Position numbers and translations under genes: made by a program. Source: Psychromonas sp030397575 (GTDB lineage Bacteria; Pseudomonadota; Gammaproteobacteria; Enterobacterales; Psychromonadaceae). From it: 64,000 nt of DNA. This document shows, one piece after another, positions 35,682 to 45,200 of the stretch. The stretch lies in the NCBI RefSeq assembly GCF_046250175.1, contig NZ_CP176468.1; one strand, 5' to 3'. The first letter of the stretch is position 1. Each line of letters starts with the position of its first letter. Below the pieces are notes generated by a model. The model was not told the origin of the DNA, made no database searches, and was given only the letters and a program-made list of their open reading frames with translations.

Positions 35682-35945
35682 CTAAGGTTTAGGTTTATTT
35701 TTAGTTGCGCAACAAGGAGGTACAGGATCATATCCTCCTTCATTAAAGGGATGGCATTTTACAAGACGACGAGCGGCTAGCCAACATCCTTTTATCATAC
35801 CATGACTCTTTATGGCAGCTATCGCATAATGTGAACAACTTGGCGTAAAACGACAACGAGGTCCAAGAATGGGACTTATAACTAGCTGATAACCACGAAT
35901 GAATTTAATTGCTATCCATTGCAACGCTGCACTAATTTTCGCCAT
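35682..35945 (-). CDS. yidD: Membrane protein insertion efficiency factor YidD
   Basis: The 87-aa protein has the YidD/DUF37 signature: IRGYQLVISPILGPRCRFTPSCSHYAI, the cysteine-rich GCWLAARRLVKCHPFNEGGYDPVP, and an amphipathic N terminus. It supports YidC-dependent insertion. Its start lies inside rnpA, a 34-bp overlap, as is common in this operon, and yidC follows after 14 bp. Confidence 0.95.
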   Translation of the reverse strand: MAKISAALQWIAIKFIRGYQLVISPILGPRCRFTPSCSHYAIAAIKSHGMIKGCWLAARRLVKCHPFNEGGYDPVPPCCATKNKPKP

Positions 35946-36268
35946 AACTTATCTAATACCTTATGAAGCTCTTGATTTGATAAATCAGCAATACCAGCTT
36001 TAGCAACAACGACAATATCGATGTTAGGAAGCTCATGTTGTTGAAGACGGAAATGATCTCTTACTATGCGACGGATACGATTACGACCTACAGCATGTTT
36101 AATGTGCTTTTTAGGAATAGCCATACCAATACGAGGATGTTCAAAGGTATTTTTTCTAGCAAGAAGAGTTAAATGCGGAGATACTGCTGGAATAGCATTT
36201 TTAAATACAGGTTGAAAATCTTCGGGAGTTAACAGACGTAACTCCCGAGAAAACGAATAATTCACCAC
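35912..36268 (-). CDS. rnpA: Ribonuclease P protein component
   Basis: RnpA is the protein cofactor of RNase P, which removes tRNA 5' leaders. The 118-aa basic protein carries the RNR-type signature HAVGRNRIRRIVRDHFRL near residues 58-75 and the N-terminal LTPEDFQPVF. It lies 10 bp after rpmH, with which it is normally co-transcribed, and overlaps yidD by 34 bp. Confidence 0.96.
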   Translation of the reverse strand: MVNYSFSRELRLLTPEDFQPVFKNAIPAVSPHLTLLARKNTFEHPRIGMAIPKKHIKHAVGRNRIRRIVRDHFRLQQHELPNIDIVVVAKAGIADLSNQELHKVLDKLWRKLVQRCNG

Positions 36269-36278
36269 GTCTGGTAAA

Positions 36279-36413
36279 TTATGCGCTTAAGCTAGCGCGG
36301 CCTTTAGCACGACGACGAGCTAATACGGCACGACCGTTCTTAGTCGCCATACGAGTTCTAAAACCGTGTGAACGCTTACGCTTTGTGTTGCTTGGTTGAA
36401 AAGTACGTTTCAT
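36279..36413 (-). CDS. rpmH: 50S ribosomal protein L34
   Basis: This 44-aa, strongly basic protein starts MKRTFQPSNTKRKRSHGFRT and ends GRASLSA, the invariant pattern of bacterial L34. It heads the rpmH-rnpA-yidD-yidC set. A promoter with TTGCTT and TATAAT 16 bp apart lies about 260 bp upstream. Confidence 0.97.
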   Translation of the reverse strand: MKRTFQPSNTKRKRSHGFRTRMATKNGRAVLARRRAKGRASLSA

Positions 36414-36672
36414 GCTCTTTTCCACTTATTGTTAAGTACTGTACAGTAGCTAATTTTTTCAATCTAGTAGTGCTTAATCACTTCGGAAAGTCATTAACCA
36501 ATATTAATCGAAAGCGTCAGCCGATTAAAAAGAGAGCGAATTCTATTGATTGATCGACTAAAAGTCAATCAGAGATGCTTCTTTCTGGTAGATTAAATTC
36601 ATTTTCTTTAGAATTAAATAATAAAGAAATAAATAAACACTACGAGCCAAACTCAAAAGTTAGGGTGGCGCG

Positions 36673-36700
36673 ATTATATATAAGCGACACTAATAAGCAA
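36673..36700 (-). promoter_or_regulatory. Promoter for the rpmH operon
   Basis: On the minus strand TTGCTT (36700-36695) and a perfect TATAAT (36678-36673) are 16 bp apart, followed by a GC-rich discriminator CGCGCC, typical of growth-rate-controlled promoters. The leader to rpmH would be about 250 nt. Confidence 0.65.
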
Positions 36701-36701
36701 G

Positions 36702-36883
36702 GATCTTCCGCGATCTTATAAATTAAGATTTGTAAATAGTTAAATAAGTATGTTGTGGATAAAGTTCTGTGCCCTTGATGTTACCTAGTTAGAACCTTGT
36801 GGATGCTTTAACCACTGAATGAGATAAATTTCAAGGATCTTTTTTTTCTTTTTGTTGCTTGATCTTATGGCATCATGACGATC
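36702..36883. promoter_or_regulatory. rpmH-dnaA intergenic control region: DnaA box and GATC repeats
   Basis: The 516-bp gap between rpmH and dnaA carries TGTGGATAA at 36754-36762, an exact DnaA box (TTATCCACA on the minus strand), and a weaker copy at 36799-36807. Five GATC sites occur at 36702, 36712, 36836, 36861 and 36880; three are in the repeated octamer GATCTTAT. The expected role is DnaA autoregulation and Dam/SeqA control of dnaA, by analogy with E. coli. I did not find a well-spaced dnaA promoter. Confidence 0.7.
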
Positions 36884-36929
36884 TTATCGGTAGAATTATC
36901 CGCCCTAATGAATCTACTGGAGTTCCACA

Positions 36930-38306
36930 ATGTCCCTGGCTATTTGGCAAGAATGTTTAGCACAATTAAAAGACGAGCTATCAGCTGGAGACTTTAGTAC
37001 TTGGTTACGCCCTTTACAGGCAGAATACGACAATCATACTTTGTCATTATACTCGCCAAATAAATATACTAGTGAATGGGTACGTGAAAAGTACATGGAT
37101 ATCATTGAAACTAAATTGCAAACCTTGGCACATGAAGTCGATCCTAATCTCAGCATTAAAATACGTTTATTAGTCGGCACAGCAAATGCTGCAACGAATA
37201 ATCCAACAGTATCAAAAGCAGCACCGGTACAAAATACAAACCAACCTTGGGAAGGCGAATCAAAATCTTTAAATATCGCCCATAAAAGTAATTTAATTAA
37301 AAAATATACCTTTGATAACTTTGTTGAAGGTAAATCGAATAATTTTGCTATTGCTACTACCCAACAGATTGCAGAAAATCCAGGCGGTGTTTACAACCCA
37401 CTCTTTTTATATGCACATCCAGGTTTAGGTAAAACGCATTTATTACATGCTGTAGGTAATGCCATTGTTTCAGAAAACCCTGAAAGCAAAGTAGTGTATA
37501 TTCGTTCTGAACGGTTTGTACAAGATATGATCAATGCAATTCGTAACAATACCATTGAACAGTTTAAAGAGTATTACGCATCTCTTGATGCACTATTAAT
37601 AGATGATATTCACTTCTTCGCAGGTAAAGAACGCTCACAGGAAGTATTATTCCAAACATTCAACTCTATGTTAGATGGCCACCAGCAGGTTATTTTAACC
37701 AGTGACCGCTTTCCAAAAGAGATTGAAGGTATCGATGAACGATTACGTACTCGTTTTGGTTGGGGTTTATCTATTCCAATCGATCCACCTGAATTAGAGA
37801 CGCGTGTTGCTATCTTGATCAGTAAAGCAGAAGAACGTGGTTTAACATTGCCTGATGATGTAGCCTTCTTTATTGCTAAGCGTTTAACCATTACTGATGT
37901 TCGTGTATTAGAAGGTGCGATTGCCAACATCTCAGCTAAAGCTCAGTTTACCGGTCAAGATATCACTATCTCACTGGTACAGGATGCATTACGTGATATG
38001 TTAGCGGTGCACACTAAGCAAACGACTGTAGATAATATTCAAAAAGTAGTCGCTGAACATTACCGTATTAAAATTTCAGATATGTCTTCAAAACGACGTA
38101 CACGAACCGTTGCGCGCCCACGTCAAATTGCTATGGCACTTGCTAAAGAGTTAACACAACATAGCTTACCTGAAATAGGTGAAGCTTTTGGTGGTCGTGA
38201 CCACACAACGGTATTACACGCTTGTCGTAAAGTTGAAGAACTACGTCGTGAAAATAACGATATTCAAGAAGACTATAAAATACTTATTCGCACCTTATCG
38301 ATGTAA
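36930..38306 (+). CDS. dnaA: Chromosomal replication initiator protein DnaA
   Basis: DnaA binds oriC and opens the duplex. The 458-aa protein has the N-terminal DnaB/DiaA-interaction domain, a variable linker (about 90-120), an AAA+ domain with Walker A PGLGKTHL near residue 163-170, Walker B ALLIDDIHFF near 218 and the arginine-finger region DERLRTRFGWGL near 268, and the C-terminal DNA-binding domain with GRDHTTVLHAC near 425. CTGGAG is 7 bp before the ATG. dnaN follows after 14 bp. Confidence 0.98.
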   Translation: MSLAIWQECLAQLKDELSAGDFSTWLRPLQAEYDNHTLSLYSPNKYTSEWVREKYMDIIETKLQTLAHEVDPNLSIKIRLLVGTANAATNNPTVSKAAPVQNTNQPWEGESKSLNIAHKSNLIKKYTFDNFVEGKSNNFAIATTQQIAENPGGVYNPLFLYAHPGLGKTHLLHAVGNAIVSENPESKVVYIRSERFVQDMINAIRNNTIEQFKEYYASLDALLIDDIHFFAGKERSQEVLFQTFNSMLDGHQQVILTSDRFPKEIEGIDERLRTRFGWGLSIPIDPPELETRVAILISKAEERGLTLPDDVAFFIAKRLTITDVRVLEGAIANISAKAQFTGQDITISLVQDALRDMLAVHTKQTTVDNIQKVVAEHYRIKISDMSSKRRTRTVARPRQIAMALAKELTQHSLPEIGEAFGGRDHTTVLHACRKVEELRRENNDIQEDYKILIRTLSM

Positions 38307-38320
38307 AAAAGGCTTATCTC

Positions 38321-39424
38321 ATGAAGTTTACTATTTCCCGTGAAATATTATTAAGACCATTACAACTTGTGGTTGGCTCGGTTGCAGGTGGTCGCCCAGC
38401 TTTACCGATCATGGGTAATATCCTGATTGAAGTAAAAGATAACTTTTTAAACTTAACAGGTACTGATTTAGAAGTTGAATTAATGGCTCAAATACCATTA
38501 GAGCAAGCTTCTGAAGAGGGTGCTATTACCGTACCAGCACGTAAACTATTGGATATATGCCGTGGTTTAGCAGACCCTTGCGAAGTCACTTTTGAAGTGA
38601 AAAATGAACGCGTTACTGTAAGATCAGGGCGTAGTAGGTACTTACTATCAACTTTGCCTTCAATCGATTTCCCGAATATTGAATCTTGGCAGAGTCTGAT
38701 TGAATTAACTGTGCCACAAAACGAATTTAAAAAGCTAATTGAGTTCACTCAGTTTGCAATGGCGAGTCAAGATGTTCGTTACTATCTAAATGGTATGTTT
38801 TTTGAAGTATCAGGCAATACTTTACGCAGTGTATCAACCGATGGTCATCGTTTAGCTTCATGTGCCATTAACATTGATCAAGCCATTGAAGAGCAATCTG
38901 TAATTGTGCCTCGTAAAGGGGTATTAGAGTTAGTTAAGCTACTTGATAAAGACCAAGCAAATGTCACAATTCAATTGGGCAAAAATAACTTACGTGCAGT
39001 GATTGATGGTTTTGTGTTTACCACCAAGTTAGTGGACGGGCGCTTCCCTGATTACCGTCGAGTTATTCCACGTAATGGTGATAAAGAACTTATTTCTAGT
39101 CGTGAAACACTTAAACAAGCTTTTAGTCGAGCTGCTATTTTATCTAATGAGAAATTCCGTGGCGTACGTTTAACCTTGTCTGAAAACCTTTTAAAAATTA
39201 CCGCTAATAACCCTGAGCGAGAAGAAGCTGAAGAGTATATTGATGTTGATTACCAATCGGCAGAATTAGAGATAGGCTTTAATGTAAGCTATGTATTAGA
39301 TGTACTAAACACGTTAAAAAGTGAACAAGTTAAAATAACATTTAGCACTTCAGACCACAGTGCGTTAATTGAGTCACTTGATAGTGATGACTCACTATAT
39401 GTCTTAATGCCAATGCGTTTATAG
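38321..39424 (+). CDS. dnaN: DNA polymerase III beta sliding clamp
   Basis: The 367-aa protein is the ring-shaped clamp that holds polymerases on DNA. It has three consecutive clamp domains of about 120 residues and ends in the conserved YVLMPMRL, part of the peptide-binding cleft; SVSTDGHRLA near residue 168 is a typical central motif. It lies in the dnaA-dnaN-recF-gyrB order, 14 bp after dnaA and 83 bp before recF. Confidence 0.98.
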   Translation: MKFTISREILLRPLQLVVGSVAGGRPALPIMGNILIEVKDNFLNLTGTDLEVELMAQIPLEQASEEGAITVPARKLLDICRGLADPCEVTFEVKNERVTVRSGRSRYLLSTLPSIDFPNIESWQSLIELTVPQNEFKKLIEFTQFAMASQDVRYYLNGMFFEVSGNTLRSVSTDGHRLASCAINIDQAIEEQSVIVPRKGVLELVKLLDKDQANVTIQLGKNNLRAVIDGFVFTTKLVDGRFPDYRRVIPRNGDKELISSRETLKQAFSRAAILSNEKFRGVRLTLSENLLKITANNPEREEAEEYIDVDYQSAELEIGFNVSYVLDVLNTLKSEQVKITFSTSDHSALIESLDSDDSLYVLMPMRL

Positions 39425-39507
39425 CAGTCTAATATCTTATCTACTGATGATATCGACAAAATGGCGATAACAATTACCGCATACTACTTCACTCAGGAAA
39501 CTGATTA

Positions 39508-40587
39508 ATGTCGTTACAGAAATTAATCATTAATCAGTTCCGTAATATCGAGACTGCTTCTCTTACTTTTGATGCAAAAGTAAACCTGATCATTGGTGAT
39601 AATGGCAGTGGTAAATCTTCTCTATTAGAAGCAATTTACTTTCTTGGACTAGGGCGTTCTTTTCGCACCCATCTTACAAATAGAGTCATTCAATACGAAC
39701 AAACTCATTTCACAATTTACAGTGAAATTAATCATCAAGATCGTGTATTTCCGATTGGACTACAAAAGTCCAAAGGCGGTGAAACTACTCTTAAAATTGA
39801 TGGTCAAATAGTCAAGAAATTAGCATCTCTAACCCAATATATTCCGATGCAATTAATCACTCCAGAAAGTTATACTTTATTGTCTGGTAGCCCTAAGAAT
39901 CGTCGCGCCTACTTAGATTGGGGTGTTTTTTACCATGATCCGATGTTTTACAGTAACTGGGCTCGCATAAAGCGACTTTTAAAACAAAGGAATGCCGCTT
40001 TAAAGCAATGTAACGCTTACAAAGAGCTTCAAGTATGGGATAATGAACTTTGTGTCTTGAGTGAGCAGATAAGCGCTCAGAGGGCTGATTATTTTGCAAA
40101 ATTACAGCCTTTAATAACACAAACTATTAAAGATTTTTTGCCTGAGTTTACTATCGAAAGTAAATTCTTTTGTGGATGGGATAAAAATAACAAATCGTTA
40201 GCTGAATATTTATCCGATAATTTTCATCGAGATAAGCAATTAGGTTATACGAGTATTGGTCCACAAAAAGCCGACTTAAAATTAAAAATCAAAAGCTTAC
40301 CTGTTGATGATGTGTTATCAAGAGGACAATTAAAGTTACTTGTTTACGCATTACGATTAGCACAAGGTTTATTTTTAAACGCAGTGGATCATAAGCAATG
40401 TGTTTTTTTAATAGATGACTTTAGTTCAGAGCTAGATAAAAACAAACAAGTGGTATTAGCAAAACATATTAAAGAGTCTAGTGCTCAAGTATTTATCAGT
40501 GCCATTAGTGAAAATGGAATTGATGATTTATTTACAGAATGCAACCTGTTTCACGTGAAACAGGGGAAAATTACAGTAGAAAGGTGA
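39508..40587 (+). CDS. recF: DNA replication and repair protein RecF
   Basis: RecF is an SMC-like ATPase that helps load RecA at gaps. The 359-aa protein has Walker A GDNGSGKSSLLEAI near residue 31-44, the ABC-type signature LSRGQLKLLVYALR near 270 and Walker B VFLIDDFSSELD near 300. The 3' end encodes the peptide LFHVKQ through a perfect parS palindrome at 40547-40562, so the coding sequence also carries a partition site. gyrB starts 7 bp after the stop. Confidence 0.97.
   Translation: MSLQKLIINQFRNIETASLTFDAKVNLIIGDNGSGKSSLLEAIYFLGLGRSFRTHLTNRVIQYEQTHFTIYSEINHQDRVFPIGLQKSKGGETTLKIDGQIVKKLASLTQYIPMQLITPESYTLLSGSPKNRRAYLDWGVFYHDPMFYSNWARIKRLLKQRNAALKQCNAYKELQVWDNELCVLSEQISAQRADYFAKLQPLITQTIKDFLPEFTIESKFFCGWDKNNKSLAEYLSDNFHRDKQLGYTSIGPQKADLKLKIKSLPVDDVLSRGQLKLLVYALRLAQGLFLNAVDHKQCVFLIDDFSSELDKNKQVVLAKHIKESSAQVFISAISENGIDDLFTECNLFHVKQGKITVER
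40547..40562. other. parS site 1 (inside the recF 3' end)
   Basis: TGTTTCACGTGAAACA is the perfect 16-bp chromosomal parS palindrome. It lies within the recF coding region, 33 bp before the gyrB start, and is read as Leu-Phe-His-Val-Lys-Gln. Confidence 0.92.
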
Positions 40588-40594
40588 AAGTTTT

Positions 40595-43024
40595 ATGGCT
40601 GAGAATAGTTATGATTCGTCAAGTATTAAAGTACTAAAAGGGTTAGATGCCGTTCGAAAACGCCCTGGCATGTATATCGGTGATACCGATGATGGTACCG
40701 GTCTACACCACATGGTTTTCGAAGTTTTAGATAACTCAATCGATGAAGCTTTGGCAGGTCACTGTAACGATATTATTTGTACTATTCATAGCGATGGTAG
40801 TGTATCAGTACGAGATGATGGCCGTGGTATCCCAGTAGATATTCATGAAGAAGAAGGTGTATCGGCAGCAGAAGTTATTATGACTGTTCTGCACGCAGGT
40901 GGTAAATTTGATGATAACTCTTATAAAGTATCAGGTGGTTTACACGGTGTTGGTGTTTCAGTAGTAAATGCCTTATCAGATAAGTTACGTTTAACTATTA
41001 AACGTAGTGGACACATTCATCAACAATCATACTCACTTGGTGAACCAGATGCACCAGTAGCGGTTATTGGTGATACTGACCAAACAGGAACAGAAATTCG
41101 TTTTTGGCCAAGCCCATCTACTTTCTCTAAAACGACGTTTAATTACGACATTTTAGCAAAACGTCTACGTGAACTATCTTTCTTAAACTCAGGTGTTTCA
41201 ATAAAGTTAATTGACAAACGTGAAGACGATAAATCTGACCACTTTCATTATGAAGGTGGTATACAAGCATTTGTTGAATACTTAAATCAAAACAAAACAC
41301 CTATTCATAATAAAGTATTTCATTTTAATACAGAACATGAAGATGGCACAGCAGTTGAAGTTGCAATGCAGTGGAATGATGGTTTCCAAGAAAACATCTA
41401 TTGTTTCACAAACAATATTCCACAACGTGATGGTGGCTCCCACTTAACAGGTTTCCGTGGTGCTCTAACCCGTACTTTAAACTCTTATATTGAAAAAGAA
41501 TTGGCTAAAGTCAAAAATAATAAAAACAAAACGACAACTGAAGGTGGAGACTCTCGAGAAGGTTTAACGGCGGTTATTTCAGTAAAAGTACCTGATCCAA
41601 AATTCTCTTCACAAACAAAAGACCGTTTAGTGTCATCAGAAGTACGTCCGATTGTTGAAGGTGCAATGAATGAACGCCTACAGGATTTCTTATTAGAGAA
41701 TCCTACCGAAGCTAAAATCATTGTTAACAAAATTGTTGATGCAGCAAGAGCACGTGAAGCGGCGCGTAAAGCCCGTGATATGACGCGTCGTAAAGGTGCA
41801 TTAGATTTAGCAGGTTTGCCAGGTAAACTAGCAGATTGCCAAGAGAAAGACCCAGCGCTTTCTGAACTATACATAGTGGAAGGGGACTCGGCTGGCGGAA
41901 GTGCGAAACAAGGCCGATCTCGTAAAAACCAAGCTATCTTGCCACTTAAAGGTAAAATCCTAAACGTTGAAAAAGCGCGTTTTGATAAGATGTTATCTTC
42001 ACAGGAAGTAGCAACACTGATCACCGCACTTGGTTGTGGTATTGGACGTGATGAATATAACCCTGAGAAAACGCGTTACCATCGTATCATTATCATGACC
42101 GATGCCGACGTGGATGGTTCTCACATCCGTACACTGTTGTTAACTTTCTTCTATCGCCAAATGCCTGAACTGATCGAAAATGGTTTCATCTACATTGCTC
42201 AGCCTCCTTTATACAAAGTGAAAAGAGGTAAGCAGGAAACTTACATTAAAGATGATCCAGCATTACAAGCTTACTTAACCTCATTAGCTATGGATGGTGC
42301 ATCTTTACATGTGAATAATGAATCTCCAGGTATTTCTGGTGTTGCGTTACAAGGTATGATCGATCGCTACCGTAACGCTCAGGATACGATTGTAAGACTA
42401 TCTCGTCGTTACCCTAACGTTGTCCTTGATAAATTAATTTATCGTCCAGAATTAACCGCTGGAGGCTTAGCTAAGACAGATGTAGTAACTCCTTGGGTTG
42501 AAGAAATTGTTGAAGTGTTAAACCGTGAAGAGTTAGAAGGGACGATCTACAAAGCAGAGATTGCTAAATCAGATAATGAAATATCTAACAAGATTATCTT
42601 CACTGTACGTAAACATGGTGTTGACACTGTTTACACTTTTGATGAAGAGTTCTTTGGTTCAGTTGAATACAAGGCATTGGTGACATTAGGTACAGAAATC
42701 CAAAACCTATTGGAAGAAGGTGCTTATATTCAACGTGGTGAACGTACTAAACCAATTGATAACTTTATTGAAGCAGTTAACTGGTTAATGCATGAATCTA
42801 AACGTGGTTTATATATCCAACGTTATAAAGGACTAGGTGAAATGAATCCAAGTCAATTATGGGAAACGACCATGGACCCTAATACACGTCACATGCTACA
42901 AGTGACTGTTGAAGATGCGGTAGGTGCAGATCAATTATTTACTACATTAATGGGTGACCATGTAGAGCCTAGACGTGAGTTTATTGAAAAGAATGCATTG
43001 CGTGTAGGTAATATAGATATTTAA
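40595..43024 (+). CDS. gyrB: DNA gyrase subunit B
   Basis: GyrB is the ATPase and TOPRIM subunit that with GyrA introduces negative supercoils. The 809-aa protein shows the GHKL ATPase motifs (EVLDNSIDEAL, DDGRGIPVD, GGLHGVGVSVVNALS), the transducer domain, the TOPRIM motifs EGDSAGGSAKQGR near residue 427 and DADVDGSHIRTLLLTFFYR near 500, and the C-terminal QRYKGLGEMNPSQLW. The length, with the approximately 165-aa insert, is that of gammaproteobacterial GyrB. A strong terminator follows. Confidence 0.98.
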   Translation: MAENSYDSSSIKVLKGLDAVRKRPGMYIGDTDDGTGLHHMVFEVLDNSIDEALAGHCNDIICTIHSDGSVSVRDDGRGIPVDIHEEEGVSAAEVIMTVLHAGGKFDDNSYKVSGGLHGVGVSVVNALSDKLRLTIKRSGHIHQQSYSLGEPDAPVAVIGDTDQTGTEIRFWPSPSTFSKTTFNYDILAKRLRELSFLNSGVSIKLIDKREDDKSDHFHYEGGIQAFVEYLNQNKTPIHNKVFHFNTEHEDGTAVEVAMQWNDGFQENIYCFTNNIPQRDGGSHLTGFRGALTRTLNSYIEKELAKVKNNKNKTTTEGGDSREGLTAVISVKVPDPKFSSQTKDRLVSSEVRPIVEGAMNERLQDFLLENPTEAKIIVNKIVDAARAREAARKARDMTRRKGALDLAGLPGKLADCQEKDPALSELYIVEGDSAGGSAKQGRSRKNQAILPLKGKILNVEKARFDKMLSSQEVATLITALGCGIGRDEYNPEKTRYHRIIIMTDADVDGSHIRTLLLTFFYRQMPELIENGFIYIAQPPLYKVKRGKQETYIKDDPALQAYLTSLAMDGASLHVNNESPGISGVALQGMIDRYRNAQDTIVRLSRRYPNVVLDKLIYRPELTAGGLAKTDVVTPWVEEIVEVLNREELEGTIYKAEIAKSDNEISNKIIFTVRKHGVDTVYTFDEEFFGSVEYKALVTLGTEIQNLLEEGAYIQRGERTKPIDNFIEAVNWLMHESKRGLYIQRYKGLGEMNPSQLWETTMDPNTRHMLQVTVEDAVGADQLFTTLMGDHVEPRREFIEKNALRVGNIDI

Positions 43025-43051
43025 TTACATAAATATCGATGAATTATCTGA

Positions 43052-43081
43052 AAAATCCAGCTTTTAAGCTGGATTTTTTTT
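43052..43081 (+). terminator. Terminator of gyrB
   Basis: The stem AAATCCAGCTT / AAGCTGGATTT with a short TT loop is followed by TTTTTT. Confidence 0.92.
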
Positions 43082-43183
43082 AATTAAAATTTTAGAAATT
43101 AATACCTAATTATAGATATCAAGAAATATTATTGCCATATTTGATGGCTACTATGCGCCTGTCACTATTATGAAGAGCGCATT

Positions 43184-45124
43184 ATGTCTATTAACTTACT
43201 TACGAAAATTATTTGTAGCTGTATTGCTGCCTTACTATTATTTATTTCAGGATTTATCATATGGGCTTGGCAAGAGGTTGATAAACCCTATCAAATAAAC
43301 CAGTCTTATCATGCAATAAAATCCACATTGGAAAACGACATTGCTATCTCATTGGAACAATACTTGGGAAATGGGGATACTCAAAAATTATTAAATGCAG
43401 AAAATAAATTAGAAATATTAAAAACGACCCCAATTGACTGGCTTAACGCAACACAATCAGAGTCAATAACCAAAGAGATAGTTAAATTAGAAAAGGCAAT
43501 TGCAGGTACCAGAGAAGCAGGAAAATTAGCAGCAACACCCGATCTACTGCTCATTAATAATGAGATAGAACGACAAGGTTATATCACTGATCTAGGCCGT
43601 TTAATTAATAAATCAGAAGTTAATTTAAATATAAGACAAAACTATTACCGACTGTTATTAAACATAAATCAAAATTTACACCAAATAGCGGTATTGAGAC
43701 AAAGTTATATAGAACAAAAAAGCGATACGATTAAACATAATTTGATTGAACAAAATAATACTATTATGGAACATTTAAAAAGCATCAGCGAACTACCTAC
43801 ACTTAATTTATTTTATACAGAAACAGTAGATGAGTTCAGTTTTGATCAACCGGAAACTGTCGATTTAACGTTAGAGGTAATAGGGGAGTTGAAAAGCTTA
43901 ACCATTCGTTACCCAAAAGAGTTATCAAATACTCGAACTATGTTGTCTTCCGTCATTGATAGCCGCACTAAATTAAGTGTTCAATTATCTACCTTAATAA
44001 AAACCTTTACTGAATATTCAACTATTGTTGATCGACAAAAACAATCAATAACCGAAAAAGTACGTTTAATCGGCTCATGTACATTGCTGTTATTTACATT
44101 AATGATCGTATTATCAGCGAACTTACAATTTAAAACATTACAGTTCATCCGCAGATTACTGCCTTTTTTCGATGCATTAACATCAGGGGACTTTGGACAA
44201 GCACTTAAGGTAAATAGTCGCTTTTCTGAGTTTAATATTGTTAATAATAGGAGTGTTAGGTTACAAACCTATTTAAAAGAGCTCACAGCCTCCTTACAAT
44301 CGCAATCAGAACAAGCTCTTAATGCTAGTCACCTTTTGCAAAAGCGAGCAATACAGGCGCAACAGAGCAGCCAGCAACAGCACCAACAAACCGAATTGGT
44401 AAATACTTCAATCATTGCTTTATCGGATTCCTTTACTGAAATTACAAAAAATGCAGTAGATACCAGTAAACAAACAGATCAAGCGGTTAAATTAGTTAAT
44501 AAAGCAGATTTTGTTTTAGCCAGTGAAGTGCAAAAAACCAAGCAATTATCTGACAATATTCTTTCTCTCAGTAAAATTGTTAAAAAGTTAACGGCAGATA
44601 CTTACTCAATTAATAATGTATTAGAAGTCATTAATAACGTCTCTAGCCAAACCAATTTACTCGCACTTAATGCAGCCATTGAAGCTGCACGTGCTGGTGA
44701 ACAAGGGAGGGGGTTCGCAGTAGTTGCAGATGAAGTAAGAGCATTAGCAATTCGTACCTCTAGTTCAACGGAAGAGATTCAACATATCATTAACCAATTA
44801 GTTGATACGGCAAACCAAGCAAATGAATTTGTCCTACAGCAAAGTGATGCAGCCATCGATTGCGCCAACCATAGTTTAGAAGCTCAAGAACAACTAAAAT
44901 CAGTATCGAATATAATTAATGATATTTACCTATTCAATAATACCATCGCAACAACAACAGAAGAGCAGACTGCAACCATTGAGCAAGTTGTAATAAATAC
45001 CAATGCCATTAAACAACATGCACAACAAGTCAGCGATAATCTCCAAGAGATTAACCAATCCAGCAGCATCATCAAAGATATTAGTGAAGTATTGAATAAT
45101 TTAATCACGCAATTAAAGCGTTAA
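43184..45124 (+). CDS. Methyl-accepting chemotaxis protein
   Basis: This 646-aa transmembrane receptor has a first membrane helix at about residues 7-29, a long helical periplasmic domain of about 265 residues (30-295) with no PAS or Cache motif that I can recognise, and a second helix near 294-316. A short HAMP-like stretch and the cytoplasmic signalling hairpin follow, with SSQTNLLALNAAIEAARAGE and GRGFAVVADEVRALA near residues 486-525, the CheA/CheW contact region. The ligand is unknown; the size of the sensor is compatible with a helical bimodular type. No CheR/CheB tether pentapeptide is seen at the C terminus. It is a single gene between gyrB and a parS site. Confidence 0.92.
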   Translation: MSINLLTKIICSCIAALLLFISGFIIWAWQEVDKPYQINQSYHAIKSTLENDIAISLEQYLGNGDTQKLLNAENKLEILKTTPIDWLNATQSESITKEIVKLEKAIAGTREAGKLAATPDLLLINNEIERQGYITDLGRLINKSEVNLNIRQNYYRLLLNINQNLHQIAVLRQSYIEQKSDTIKHNLIEQNNTIMEHLKSISELPTLNLFYTETVDEFSFDQPETVDLTLEVIGELKSLTIRYPKELSNTRTMLSSVIDSRTKLSVQLSTLIKTFTEYSTIVDRQKQSITEKVRLIGSCTLLLFTLMIVLSANLQFKTLQFIRRLLPFFDALTSGDFGQALKVNSRFSEFNIVNNRSVRLQTYLKELTASLQSQSEQALNASHLLQKRAIQAQQSSQQQHQQTELVNTSIIALSDSFTEITKNAVDTSKQTDQAVKLVNKADFVLASEVQKTKQLSDNILSLSKIVKKLTADTYSINNVLEVINNVSSQTNLLALNAAIEAARAGEQGRGFAVVADEVRALAIRTSSSTEEIQHIINQLVDTANQANEFVLQQSDAAIDCANHSLEAQEQLKSVSNIINDIYLFNNTIATTTEEQTATIEQVVINTNAIKQHAQQVSDNLQEINQSSSIIKDISEVLNNLITQLKR

Positions 45125-45163
45125 AAGTAAGAAAAAATAAAGAGGAAGGTATTAAATAAAGTG

Positions 45164-45179
45164 TGTTTCACGTGAAACA
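45164..45179. other. parS site 2
   Basis: A perfect TGTTTCACGTGAAACA in a longer palindrome, GTGTGTTTCACGTGAAACAC (45161-45180), lies in the 76-bp gap between the chemotaxis receptor and avtA. The flanking AAAGT/ACTTT repeats extend the dyad, so it may double as a bidirectional hairpin. Confidence 0.92.
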
Positions 45180-45200
45180 CACTTTACATTTCAATAAAAA

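Noticed and set aside
41485..42024. 179-codon antisense ORF opposite gyrB
   Set aside because: It is a reverse-strand shadow of the TOPRIM-encoding region of gyrB.
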